Positions 1 through 7,626 of a stretch of DNA of 37,517 nucleotides are shown one piece after another. The notes under the pieces were generated by a model. That model saw only the letters and a program-made list of their open reading frames with translations. It did no database searches and had not been told where the DNA came from. Within the stretch, counting starts at the first letter, position 1; each line of letters begins with the position of its first letter. Source of the DNA: Gemmatimonadota bacterium (GTDB lineage Bacteria > Gemmatimonadota > Gemmatimonadetes > Longimicrobiales > Gaopeijiaceae); the NCBI GenBank assembly GCA_007125125.1, contig SLDT01000102.1:1-37517 (forward strand), written 5' to 3'. The position numbers were made by a program, and so were the translations under genes.

Positions 1-388
1 CATCCGTGGGGGTGATGACCACCTCGGCCCCGAAGGCCTCGAGGAGCTTCACCTTCTCGAGGCTCATCTTGTCGGGCATCGTGAAGATGCACCGGTACCC
101 GGCCGCCGAAGCCGCCATCGCGAGGGCGATCCCCGTGTTCCCCGAGGTCGCCTCGACGATCGTGCCCCCCGGCCCGAGCGTGCCCTCGCGCTCGGCCGCC
201 TCCACGATCGCGCGCCCGATCCGGTCCTTCACCGACCCCCCGGGGTTCATGAACTCGCACTTTCCGTAGAGGGGGGTGCGCACCCCCGCCCCGATCCGTC
301 CCAGCCGGACCAGGGGGGTCCACCCCACGAGCTCCGAACTGTCCTCGATCGCCGAGGCCAGGCGTCTCCCGCCTCCCGGCGGGCTCAA
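1..388 (-). CDS. Cystathionine beta-synthase / cysteine synthase family PLP enzyme (5' part only)
   Basis: Reading leftward from a TTG at 388-386, the first 129 codons encode the N-terminal half of a fold-type II pyridoxal-phosphate enzyme; the rest lies beyond the left edge. Visible marks are ELVGWTPLVRL near the start, the cofactor lysine in NPGGSVKDR, and the phosphate-binding TSGNTG loop. The stretch KCEFMNPGGSVKDR and MPDKMSLEKVKLLEAFGAEV resemble cystathionine beta-synthases more than classical CysK, so transsulfuration (homocysteine plus serine) is the better guess, but O-acetylserine sulfhydrylase activity cannot be excluded without the C-terminal half. The TTG start overlaps the TGA of the upstream lipoprotein gene as TTGA and has a GGGAG ribosome site 7 bases before it, which suggests translational coupling as third gene of a mutS operon. 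Confidence 0.85.
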   Translation of the reverse strand, partial: MSPPGGGRRLASAIEDSSELVGWTPLVRLGRIGAGVRTPLYGKCEFMNPGGSVKDRIGRAIVEAAEREGTLGPGGTIVEATSGNTGIALAMAASAAGYRCIFTMPDKMSLEKVKLLEAFGAEVVITPTD

Positions 389-756
389 CGCTCGGCTCCC
401 GAGCCGGGGCGGGTCGAGAAGTGCACCGGAAGGGTGGCCCACATCCGGACCCGCTTCCCATTCTTGCGGCCTGGCTGGAAGCGGAGCTGGCGGGCCCCGT
501 TCACCGCGGCGGAGTCGAGCCCCGCGTGCCCCGAGGACTCCGTCACCTCGACGGAGTCGACCTCCCCCACCTCGGAGACTCGCACGCGGAGAAGGGTCGA
601 GCCCTCGACGCCTTCGTCCCAGAGGTCGAGCGGATACTCGATCGGGTTCTCGCCGTAGAGGGGAATCGGCTGCTCGATGTCGGTCTCGCCGCCACAGGCG
701 ACGAGCCCCGACAGGGCGACGGGCAGGAGAAGAAGGAGGGTTCGAATCGGAGTCAT
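385..756 (-). CDS. Lipoprotein with a TonB C-terminal domain
   Basis: About 123 residues. The start at 756 gives a clean lipoprotein signal (hydrophobic leucine run ending LSGLVAC, lipidation at the cysteine). A GTG start at 795 is possible and would add 13 residues. The mature protein is essentially a single TonB-C domain: LLRVRVSEVGEVDSVEVTES, then SGHAGLDSAAV and LRFQPGRKNGKRV, the usual pattern of the domain that touches TonB-box peptides of outer-membrane receptors. It lacks the N-terminal transmembrane anchor that contacts ExbB/ExbD and the proline-rich periplasm-spanning stretch of true TonB, so classical energy transduction is unlikely. It lies 47 bases after mutS (8 with the GTG start) and overlaps the next gene by 4 bases, so it is co-transcribed with DNA repair and sulfur amino-acid genes for no obvious functional reason. 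Confidence 0.75.
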   Translation of the reverse strand: MTPIRTLLLLLPVALSGLVACGGETDIEQPIPLYGENPIEYPLDLWDEGVEGSTLLRVRVSEVGEVDSVEVTESSGHAGLDSAAVNGARQLRFQPGRKNGKRVRMWATLPVHFSTRPGSGAER

Positions 757-803
757 CGGGTTCGGGTTCCGGGTGAGTTCGGTTCGGGGTCGCACCGGAG
801 GTT

Positions 804-3443
804 CTACCCCCGACCCCTCGCCTCGGCTCGCAGCCGGGAGAGGAGGTTCATCGCCTCGAGGGGGGTGAGCGACTCGAGGTCGACCTCGCGCAGACGGGCC
901 ACGAGGGGGTCTTCCATCTCGAAGAGGGAGAACTGCTCGCGCCCGGCCCCGCCGCCCTGTGGAGCATGCCGGCCGGAGGCCCCGAGGCCCTTCCCCCCGC
1001 CGGAGTGGGTGCCCTCGAGCTCGGCAAGGAGCTCGCGCGCCCGGGCGATGACCCTGTCCGGGAGCCCCGCGAGGCGCGCGACCTGGATTCCGTACGAGCG
1101 GTCGGCGCCCCCCTCCTCGAGGCGACGCAGGAAGATGATCTCCTCGCCTGCCTCACGTACGGCCACATTCATATTCTTCACGCCGGCGAGCAGATCCCCG
1201 AGCTGGGTGAGCTCGTGGTAGTGCGTGGCGAAGATCGTGCGGGCGCCCACCTCCTCGTGGAGGTGCTCCGTCACCGCCCACGCGATCGAGACCCCGTCGT
1301 AGGTCGAGGTGCCGCGGCCAATCTCGTCGAGGAGGACGAGGCTCCGGCGGGTGGCCCCGTGCACGATCGCCGCCGTCTCGTTCATCTCGACCATGAAGGT
1401 CGACTGGCCGCGCGCGAGGTTGTCGCTCGCCCCGACGCGGGTGAAGATCCGGTCGCAGACGGGGAGCCGGGCGGCGGCTGCCGGAACGAAGGAGCCCATC
1501 TGGGCGAGGAGCTGGATGAGCCCCACCTGCCGCAGGATCGTGCTCTTCCCGGCCATGTTCGGGCCGGTGAGGATGACGATCCACCCCTCCTCGTCGAGGG
1601 CGAGATCGTTCGGGATGAACTCCTCGCGGGGCATCATCGTCTCGACGACCGGATGGCGCCCCCCCCGGATCTCGAGCTCGAAGCCCTCGTGGAGCGCCGG
1701 GCGCGCGTAGCCGCGGGCCATCGCCACCTGCGCGAGCGTCGTCACGACGTCGAGCGCAGCCACCCGCCGTCCCGCCTCCTGGAGCCGGCGCACCTCGCGC
1801 CCCACCTCCCGACGGAGCGTCTGGAAGATCTCGCTCTCGAGGGCGAGGATCCGCTCCTCGGCCCCCGTCACCTTCTCTTCCCACTCCTTCAGCTCCGGGG
1901 TGAAATAGCGCTCGGCGTTCGAGAGGGTCTGCTTGCGCACGTACTCGTTGGGGACCCGGTCGAGGTTCGCCTTCGTGACCTCGAGGTAGTAGCCGAAGAC
2001 CCGGTTGAAGCCGACCTTGAGGGAGCCGATCCCGGTGCGCTCCCGCTCGCGCACCTGGAGGGCGGCGATGAAGTCGCGCGCCCCGTCGCGCACCCCGCGC
2101 AGCTCGTCGAGCTCCTCGGAGAACCCGGGGCGCACCACCCCCCCCTCCTGGAGCGAGGCCGGCGCCTCGGGGGCGATCCCCTCGAGGATCAGCTCCGCCA
2201 CGTCGTCCATCGGATCGAGCTCGACCGTCCGTTCACGGAGGAAGGCAGACTCGAGTCCCTCCCCCTCCGCGAGCAGCCCGGGAAGAAGGGCCAGGGAGCG
2301 TCCGAGCGAGAGGAGCTCGCGCGGGCTCACCCGCCCGGCCGCCACCCGGGCAGCGAGGCGCTCGAGATCGTGGACCTCGTCGAGCCGGTCGCGGAGCCGG
2401 TCTCGGAGCTCGGGGTCCTCGACGAGCTCGGCGACGGCGGCCTGCCGCTCCAGGATCGCCCGGCGGTCGACGAGGGGACGCAGGATCCACTGGCGGAGGA
2501 GCCTTCCTCCCATGGCGGTGACGGTCTGGTCGAGGACGGAGACGAGGGTGCCGCCCTCCTCGCCGGGGCGGAGCGCCTCGACGAGCTCGAGGTTGCGGCG
2601 GGTCATCTCGTCGAGGACCATCTCCTCGCCCCCGCGTCGGATGCGGGGGGGCTGGACGTGCTCGCTCCCGGCGGGCTGGATCTCCTGCAGGTACTGCAGC
2701 AGCGCGCCCCCTGCCGCGACGAGGAGGGCGTCGCCGCTCTGGAAGCCGAGCCCGTCGAGGGAGAGGACCCGATAGCGCCGCTCGAGCTCCTCGCGGCCCA
2801 GCTCGGGATCGAAGAGCCAGTCGTCGCGCCAGCTCCGGGCGGCGCGGGGGACGGCTTCGGCCAGAAGGCGCTGGAGGGGGGGCGACTCGGCGGAGGCGGG
2901 CTCGAGGGAGCGGGGGAGGAGCAGTTCGGCGGGGTCGAGCCGGCCGAGCTCGGCGGGGAGCGCCTCGACCTCGACCTCCTGGAGGGTGAGCTCGCCGGTC
3001 GAGAGATCGACCGAGGCGAGCCCGATGCGGCCCCGGTGGAGGGGGGTGAGCGCGACGAGGAAGTTGTTGCGCTTGGCCTGGAGGAGGGAGTCGGCGAGAA
3101 CGGTGCCCGGGGTGACGGTCTCGACGACCTCGCGGCGCACGATCCCCTTCGCCTCGGAGGCGTCCTCGACCTGGTCGCAGATCGCGGCGCGACGGCCGAG
3201 CCGGATGAGGCGGCCGAGGTAGTCGTCGAGGGCCTTCGCCGGGACGCCGGCCATCGGGACCTCGGCGGCGGCGCCATTGTTGCGCGAGGTGAGGGTGAGG
3301 CCGAGGAGGCGGTTTCCCTCGATCGCGTCCTGGTTGAAGAGCTCGAAGAAGTCGCCGACCCGGAAGAAGACGAGAGCGTCGGGGTGACGGCTCTTCGCCT
3401 CCCTCCACTGCTTCATGAGGGGGGTGTCGTCGGACTTCGCCAT
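804..3443 (-). CDS. mutS: DNA mismatch repair protein MutS
   Basis: An 879-residue protein of normal MutS length. It recognises mismatches and small loops in newly replicated DNA and, with MutL, starts repair. The mismatch-reading Phe-X-Glu motif is present in VGDFFELF near residue 30. The ATPase domain carries Walker A GPNMAGKST (627-635), the signature ASDNLARGQST, Walker B LVLLDEIGRG (about 702-711) and the ATHYHEL switch. The C-terminus has a Gly-rich linker followed by FSLFEMEDP and a short helical tail, typical of the dimer/tetramer region. The ATG at 3443 begins MAKSDDTPLMKQW, which is where MutS proteins normally start; the ribosome site before it is weak. It is the first gene of a leftward operon with the TonB-C lipoprotein and the PLP enzyme. 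Confidence 0.98.
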   Translation of the reverse strand: MAKSDDTPLMKQWREAKSRHPDALVFFRVGDFFELFNQDAIEGNRLLGLTLTSRNNGAAAEVPMAGVPAKALDDYLGRLIRLGRRAAICDQVEDASEAKGIVRREVVETVTPGTVLADSLLQAKRNNFLVALTPLHRGRIGLASVDLSTGELTLQEVEVEALPAELGRLDPAELLLPRSLEPASAESPPLQRLLAEAVPRAARSWRDDWLFDPELGREELERRYRVLSLDGLGFQSGDALLVAAGGALLQYLQEIQPAGSEHVQPPRIRRGGEEMVLDEMTRRNLELVEALRPGEEGGTLVSVLDQTVTAMGGRLLRQWILRPLVDRRAILERQAAVAELVEDPELRDRLRDRLDEVHDLERLAARVAAGRVSPRELLSLGRSLALLPGLLAEGEGLESAFLRERTVELDPMDDVAELILEGIAPEAPASLQEGGVVRPGFSEELDELRGVRDGARDFIAALQVRERERTGIGSLKVGFNRVFGYYLEVTKANLDRVPNEYVRKQTLSNAERYFTPELKEWEEKVTGAEERILALESEIFQTLRREVGREVRRLQEAGRRVAALDVVTTLAQVAMARGYARPALHEGFELEIRGGRHPVVETMMPREEFIPNDLALDEEGWIVILTGPNMAGKSTILRQVGLIQLLAQMGSFVPAAAARLPVCDRIFTRVGASDNLARGQSTFMVEMNETAAIVHGATRRSLVLLDEIGRGTSTYDGVSIAWAVTEHLHEEVGARTIFATHYHELTQLGDLLAGVKNMNVAVREAGEEIIFLRRLEEGGADRSYGIQVARLAGLPDRVIARARELLAELEGTHSGGGKGLGASGRHAPQGGGAGREQFSLFEMEDPLVARLREVDLESLTPLEAMNLLSRLRAEARGRG

Positions 3444-3489
3444 CGGGGCGGGGTGGGCGTCGGGGGGGCGGGGTGCTCGGTCGCCCGTA

Positions 3490-3519
3490 ACGATACCCGC
3501 TCGGGGGGGCGCCGATCAA
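3490..3519 (-). promoter_or_regulatory. Candidate sigma-70-type promoter for the mutS operon
   Basis: On the minus strand TTGATC (3519-3514) is followed after 18 bases by TATCGT (3495-3490). This would start transcription near 3483, about 40 bases before the mutS ATG. It is one of the few AT-containing spots in a GC-rich 100-base gap. The match is moderate and chance occurrence is possible. Confidence 0.35.
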
Positions 3520-3545
3520 GCGCGCGCGGGGAGGTGCTTCGGCGC

Positions 3546-4877
3546 TCAGGGCACCCCGGCGACCTCCCGCTCCTGCTCCCGGGCCTCGACCTCCTGCTGG
3601 CGGGCGAGCCAGAATCCGAGGACGGCCCATGCGGCAGCCATCGGAATCACGACTGCGGTGAGTCCGACGAGCCCGGCACCGAGCCTCGCGATGAGCCCCT
3701 CGCTCCAGGCCCCGACGACATCTCCGGCCCGGTAGACGAAGGTGTCCGTGACCGCCTTCGCCTTGTACTTGTCTTCCCGGTTCAGGACGGTGAAGAGGGT
3801 CTCGCGCGCCGGTCGGGTGATTCCACGCTGCATCGCCCGGTACGCGGCCTCGAGGAGGATGAGTGCGGCGAAGGTACCGGTGATCGCAAGGCCCACGAAG
3901 CCGAGCACCACGGTGATCGGGAGAAGTGCGAGGGCGATTCCCACCCCGAGCCGTCGCATGATGTGGCCGGTCAGGAGGAGCTGGAAGAGGAAGGTCGCGA
4001 ACTGCGTCCAGAAGTCGATTCGGGCAAAGAGGCCTGTCTGCTGGTCCACGTCATCCGTCATCGCAGCCACCATCGTGAGCCGCGTGAAGTAGATGAAGGT
4101 GGCCATGATCGCCATGACGAGCACGAAGACGCAGATCCCGGCCAGATAGGGCGAGCGGATCACGGAGCGGAAGCCCTCCCACGCGCTCCCGCCAATGACC
4201 TCGTCCTCGTCCACGACGGGCGGTGCCTCCGGGTCATCCGGGTCGATCTCGCTCGGGCTCTCCGGTTGCGTCCGTGTCAGGCCCCAGGCCGCCGCAACGG
4301 CCAGGACAAGGAAGCCGACGGCGATCAGGATCAGGTTTGGCGTTCCGATCTCCTCGACGTAGGTCCAGGCGAGCCATGGGCCGAACATCGCGCCGAGGGT
4401 CCCTCCGACGGCCACGAGGCCGAAGAGACGCTTCGACTGCTCGAGCGAGTAGCGGTCCACGACCATGGCCCAGAACACCATGACGCTGAAGAGGTTGAAG
4501 ACGCTGAACCAGACGTAGAAGACCCGCCCCGAGATCTCCCCGGTCCGCTCCGGGGCAAAGCTGAGGAGCCACCAGAACACGAGGAGGCTCGCCGCGAAGA
4601 AGAGGTAGGTGGCGGCGACGAAGCTGATCCGGCGAAGTCGGGCCACGAGGAACCCGAAGACCGGGTTCACGGCCAGGGTGACGATCGCCGTGCCCACGAA
4701 GAGCCAACGCACCGTGTCGAGGCCGCTCCGCATCCCGAGCGACTCCCGGGCCGGCCGTATGACCATGAGCGCACAGAGCACGCAGAAGAAGAAGGCAACC
4801 GAGGCAATCAGCCCCGGGATCTCGTCCCGGCGTACATTGGTGAAGCGTTGCAGCGCGTCCGTCATGCCCGTGCTCAT
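3546..4877 (-). CDS. ATP/ADP translocase-like (TLC/NTT) membrane carrier of the MFS superfamily
   Basis: A 443-residue integral membrane protein with about 10-12 hydrophobic segments in two halves. A hydrophilic acidic loop (around residues 205-230, rich in Pro, Asp and Glu) separates them. Two repeated arginine motifs, RPARESLGM near residue 41 and TRPARETLFTVL in the second half, and REDKYKAKAVTDTFVYRAGD are typical of the nucleotide-transporter family related to Npt1/Npt2 of obligate intracellular bacteria. In free-living bacteria the members are widespread but their substrates are not settled, so nucleotide exchange is an inference from family. The start at 4877 is supported by coding potential only; the second Met five codons in is equally likely and neither has a good ribosome site. 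It is separated from neighbours by clear gaps, so probably a single-gene unit. Confidence 0.75.
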   Translation of the reverse strand: MSTGMTDALQRFTNVRRDEIPGLIASVAFFFCVLCALMVIRPARESLGMRSGLDTVRWLFVGTAIVTLAVNPVFGFLVARLRRISFVAATYLFFAASLLVFWWLLSFAPERTGEISGRVFYVWFSVFNLFSVMVFWAMVVDRYSLEQSKRLFGLVAVGGTLGAMFGPWLAWTYVEEIGTPNLILIAVGFLVLAVAAAWGLTRTQPESPSEIDPDDPEAPPVVDEDEVIGGSAWEGFRSVIRSPYLAGICVFVLVMAIMATFIYFTRLTMVAAMTDDVDQQTGLFARIDFWTQFATFLFQLLLTGHIMRRLGVGIALALLPITVVLGFVGLAITGTFAALILLEAAYRAMQRGITRPARETLFTVLNREDKYKAKAVTDTFVYRAGDVVGAWSEGLIARLGAGLVGLTAVVIPMAAAWAVLGFWLARQQEVEAREQEREVAGVP

Positions 4878-4966
4878 GGAAGGAGATGGGGGGGAGGTTC
4901 AACCTCGGAAGACACGGTGGCGCCCGCGTTCGTTGGGCTCACTGTGGGGACACCCTGCCGCGACCG

Positions 4967-5004
4967 GCCCCCCAAAACAGAATTTGCATTCTGTTTTGGG
5001 GGGC
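4967..5004 (-). terminator. Perfect 17-bp inverted repeat, probable terminator of the small secreted protein gene
   Basis: GCCCCCCAAAACAGAAT (4967-4983) is mirrored exactly at 4988-5004 around a 4-base TTGC loop. It begins 28 bases after the stop codon of the leftward gene ending at 5033. The stem is very strong, but there is no run of T after it in either direction; instead the A4/T4 block lies inside the stem. Terminator is the simplest reading, but a protein-binding palindrome is also possible. Confidence 0.6.
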
Positions 5005-5032
5005 TCAGGACGCATGCAGGAGTCCGGGACGC

Positions 5033-5422
5033 TCACTCCGTCGGACGACGAGCCGTGAAGGGAAAGGCACCCTGCCCACTCGCGTTCAGGGTGCCCCGCA
5101 TGTTGTGCGGATCCGTCAGCACCGCGGAGGCCGAGATCGAGACCGACTGCCCCTGGACCGCCATCGAGAAGCCGAAGCTCACCGTGTCGCCGCGCACCTG
5201 ACCCCGGATGTTGGCATTGCCCACGTCGGAACGGATCGTGCCGGTCAGCGAATCACCCTGGTGAACGAGCTGCATCGTGCTCGCGAGACCCTCCTGCCCC
5301 GCCTGGACACTCACGTTCCAGGTGCCGGTCAGGTCGTTCGCGCTCTCGGCCTGGCCCGGGACGAAAGCGGCTACGAAGAGAAAGAGCGTTGCTACGAGCG
5401 CGAAAGGAACGAGCGGGCGCAT
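5033..5422 (-). CDS. Small secreted beta-rich protein of unknown function
   Basis: 129 residues from the ATG at 5422, which has a GTGGAG ribosome site 6 bases upstream. A longer frame to 5557 exists but its extra residues are basic low-complexity sequence. Residues 1 to about 28 form a signal peptide (LVPFALVATLFLFVAAF, then GQAESA). The mature part NDLTGTWNVSVQAG...QLVHQGDSLTGTI...VRGDTVSFGFSM shows alternating strands and the GTW...G.LTGT pattern seen in small lipocalin-like or export-stabilised domains of many environmental bacteria. I do not recognise a named family and assign no function. It follows the DinB-like gene by 131 bases and ends just before the 17-bp palindrome. Confidence 0.7.
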   Translation of the reverse strand: MRPLVPFALVATLFLFVAAFVPGQAESANDLTGTWNVSVQAGQEGLASTMQLVHQGDSLTGTIRSDVGNANIRGQVRGDTVSFGFSMAVQGQSVSISASAVLTDPHNMRGTLNASGQGAFPFTARRPTE

Positions 5423-5553
5423 GGAAGCTCCACGATCGAAGGTGAATGGGCCGCGTCGGGACCGGGTTCTCGATTCCGCCGCACACGCACGGGCGAGCGT
5501 TGCCGCCCGGCTCAGGGGCCCATCATGCGCATCTCCTCGCGCCTTCGCAAGGC

Positions 5554-6093
5554 TCACCCCGCAGGGAGCCGCTCCCTGACCTGCGCGGCGTGGTGGCGGA
5601 CGTGGGTGAGGAGCAGCTCGACCGCGGCCGCGGGCCCGAGCGGCCCCGCGATCGGGTGGCGAAAGACCGGATCACCGGGGGCGGATCGAGCCCGCTCCCG
5701 CAGGAAGACTTCGATTCCCCTTCCCGCGGCTTCCCAGCGCCGCTCCACCTCCGCGAGCTCGAGAGGAGGCTCGGGCACCACCGTCGAGATCGGTGTTCGT
5801 ACCCGAAGCCGCAGGTGGAAGACCACCTTTACGGCGACTCGTCCGACGCGATGCCGAAGGGTGGGACGGCGGCGGTCCTCGGCCAGCCCCCGACGCATCT
5901 GCCCAAGGGCAACCTCCTCGGCAAGCATGAGGTGCTGGAGGATCTGGACCGGGGTCCAGGGGGCGCCGGGGCCGGGGGCCGGCGGGTCGGGTGCCTTCCT
6001 CACGGAGGCGATGAGCTCGGTCCGAAGTCGCGCGAGTCTCAGGAGGGCCCGCTCCGTGCGGAGGAGGTCGGGGGGCTCACCCCCGCGTGCCAC
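5554..6093 (-). CDS. DinB-like four-helix-bundle protein
   Basis: 179 residues starting at GTG 6093, 10 bases after the stop of the amidohydrolase gene, with a G-rich ribosome site. The pattern WTPVQILQHLMLAEE (His54) and, near the C-terminus, HVRHHAAQ (His164 and His168 in an H-x3-H arrangement) matches the metal-binding histidine triad of the DinB/YfiT-like superfamily. Members include metal-dependent thiol transferases and many proteins with no known reaction. The substrate here is unknown. Placement directly behind an exported amidohydrolase suggests co-transcription but not a shared pathway. Confidence 0.7.
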   Translation of the reverse strand: MARGGEPPDLLRTERALLRLARLRTELIASVRKAPDPPAPGPGAPWTPVQILQHLMLAEEVALGQMRRGLAEDRRRPTLRHRVGRVAVKVVFHLRLRVRTPISTVVPEPPLELAEVERRWEAAGRGIEVFLRERARSAPGDPVFRHPIAGPLGPAAAVELLLTHVRHHAAQVRERLPAG

Positions 6094-6103
6094 GGGCGCC
6101 CCC

Positions 6104-7462
6104 CTACCAGGCGAAGGGGGTGGGCACCCCGTCGCGCTTGTAGACGACCCCGTCCTTCATGACGAAGCCGACCTCCTTGAGGAGCTCCACGTCGTCGAGG
6201 GGGTTGCCGCGCACGGCGATGAGGTCGGCCCACTTCCCCGCCTCGATCGTGCCCCCTTCGTCGAGCACGCCGAGGAGATCCGCCGCATTGCGGGTGGCGG
6301 CGAGGATCGCCCGGGCCGGGGTCATCCCCGCCTCCACGAGGAGCCGGAACTCGTCCGCGTTCGTCCCGTGAGGGAAGACCCCGGCGTCGGTGCCGAAGGC
6401 AATCGGCACCCCGGCAGCGATCGCCCGGCGGTGGGACTCGCGCGCGACGGGAGTGATCTCGAGAGCCTTGACCGCCGACCAGGGGGCGAGCGTTCCCGCC
6501 TCGGCCGCCTCGAAGACCCACTCGAAGGCCATGATCGTCGGGACGAGCCAGGTCCCGCGCTCGCGCATCTCGGCCAGGATCCCGTCGTCCAGGACCGCGC
6601 CATGGTCGATCGAGGCGACCCCGGCGCGCACGGCGTTTCGGATCCCCTCGATCCCGTGCGCGTGGGCCATCACCCTCCGGTTCAGCATCGTGGCGGTCTC
6701 GACCATCGCCTCGAGCTCGGCGGGGGTGACCTGCGCGGGCCCGATCTCGGTGCCTGCCGACAGGACCCCAGCGGTGGCGCAGGTCTTGATGAGGTCGGCC
6801 CCGTACTTGATCTGGTAGCGCACGGCGGCGCGCGCCTCTTCGGGTCCGTTGAAGATCCCGTCCTCGATCCCCGTCTCCGTGCCCAGGTCGGGGCGGAACC
6901 CGGTGCGGTCACAGTGCCCCCCGGTGATCCCGAGCCCCTTCCCGGCCGCGAAGATGCGGGGACCGGGAAGGTGCCCCGCCTCGATCTGCCGCTTGAGGGC
7001 GATGTCTGCGAACTCGCTCGCCCCGGCATTGCGCACCGTCGTGAAGCCCGCGAGGAGCGTGAGGCGGGCATTCTTTGCCCCCACGAGCGCCGCCTCGCCC
7101 GGGAACTGGCGGAAGCGCGACTCCGCAAAGCCACCCGCGGGATCCGAGTTCAGGTGCGTGTGCATGTCCATGAGGCCGGGAAGCACCGTCCACTCCGAGA
7201 GGTCCTCGACCTGCGCGCCGGCGGGGACCTCGACCTCGGGCCCCACGGCCTGGATCACCCCATCCCGCACGAGGATCACGACCCTCTCGCGGAGCGTCTC
7301 GCCCGTCCCGTCGAAGAGCTGTCCGGCGCGGATCGCCACAACCTCGCCCTCGCCCGTCTGCGCGAGGCCGGGCACGGCGAGGAGCGCAACGAGGAGAACC
7401 GCGGCAAGAGAGAACCGGAAGGGACGAAGGGGCTGGCACGAAAGGGAGGGACCGGGGCGCAT
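6104..7462 (-). CDS. Exported metal-dependent amidohydrolase (imidazolonepropionase/prolidase-like)
   Basis: 452 residues with a signal peptide (FSLAAVLLVALLAVPGLAQ, cleavage near residue 35), so it acts in the periplasm. The amidohydrolase metal site is complete: HTH at 101-103, the carbamylated lysine in DLIKTC (K226), AHAHG (H267, H269), IDHG (H287) and GTDAG (D359). The arrangement matches the COG1228 group, which includes Xaa-Pro dipeptidases and imidazolonepropionase-like enzymes. Close relatives in environmental bacteria often cleave N-acylated amino acids or proline dipeptides; the actual substrate cannot be read from sequence. The start at 7462 has AGGAG 9 bases upstream. It is divergent from the NadQ-like gene and leads the DinB-like gene. 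Confidence 0.88.
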   Translation of the reverse strand: MRPGPSLSCQPLRPFRFSLAAVLLVALLAVPGLAQTGEGEVVAIRAGQLFDGTGETLRERVVILVRDGVIQAVGPEVEVPAGAQVEDLSEWTVLPGLMDMHTHLNSDPAGGFAESRFRQFPGEAALVGAKNARLTLLAGFTTVRNAGASEFADIALKRQIEAGHLPGPRIFAAGKGLGITGGHCDRTGFRPDLGTETGIEDGIFNGPEEARAAVRYQIKYGADLIKTCATAGVLSAGTEIGPAQVTPAELEAMVETATMLNRRVMAHAHGIEGIRNAVRAGVASIDHGAVLDDGILAEMRERGTWLVPTIMAFEWVFEAAEAGTLAPWSAVKALEITPVARESHRRAIAAGVPIAFGTDAGVFPHGTNADEFRLLVEAGMTPARAILAATRNAADLLGVLDEGGTIEAGKWADLIAVRGNPLDDVELLKEVGFVMKDGVVYKRDGVPTPFAW

Positions 7463-7626
7463 GCGTCGGGACTCCTGACAAGGGGTGTATGGGAAGCGGC
7501 GGTCAGCGCCGGTACGATGCCACCTCGCGCTGCCCCGCGCCAGTCTCCCCGTGCACCCTTGACCCCTGCCCCGGGAGCGGGGTCTATTCCGGAAGCCGCT
7601 CCCGCTCCCCCTCCCCGAGCCCGCCC

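Noticed and set aside
734-748. GGGTTCGAATC, like the T-arm of a tRNA
   Set aside because: It lies inside the TonB-C lipoprotein gene and no acceptor stem or anticodon arm can be drawn around it.
966-5201. A plus-strand open frame of 1411 codons opposite mutS and the carrier gene
   Set aside because: It is antisense to two well-supported genes. Its translation is a low-complexity Glu/Asp/Arg/Gly/Leu mix, as expected for the reverse of GC-rich coding DNA.
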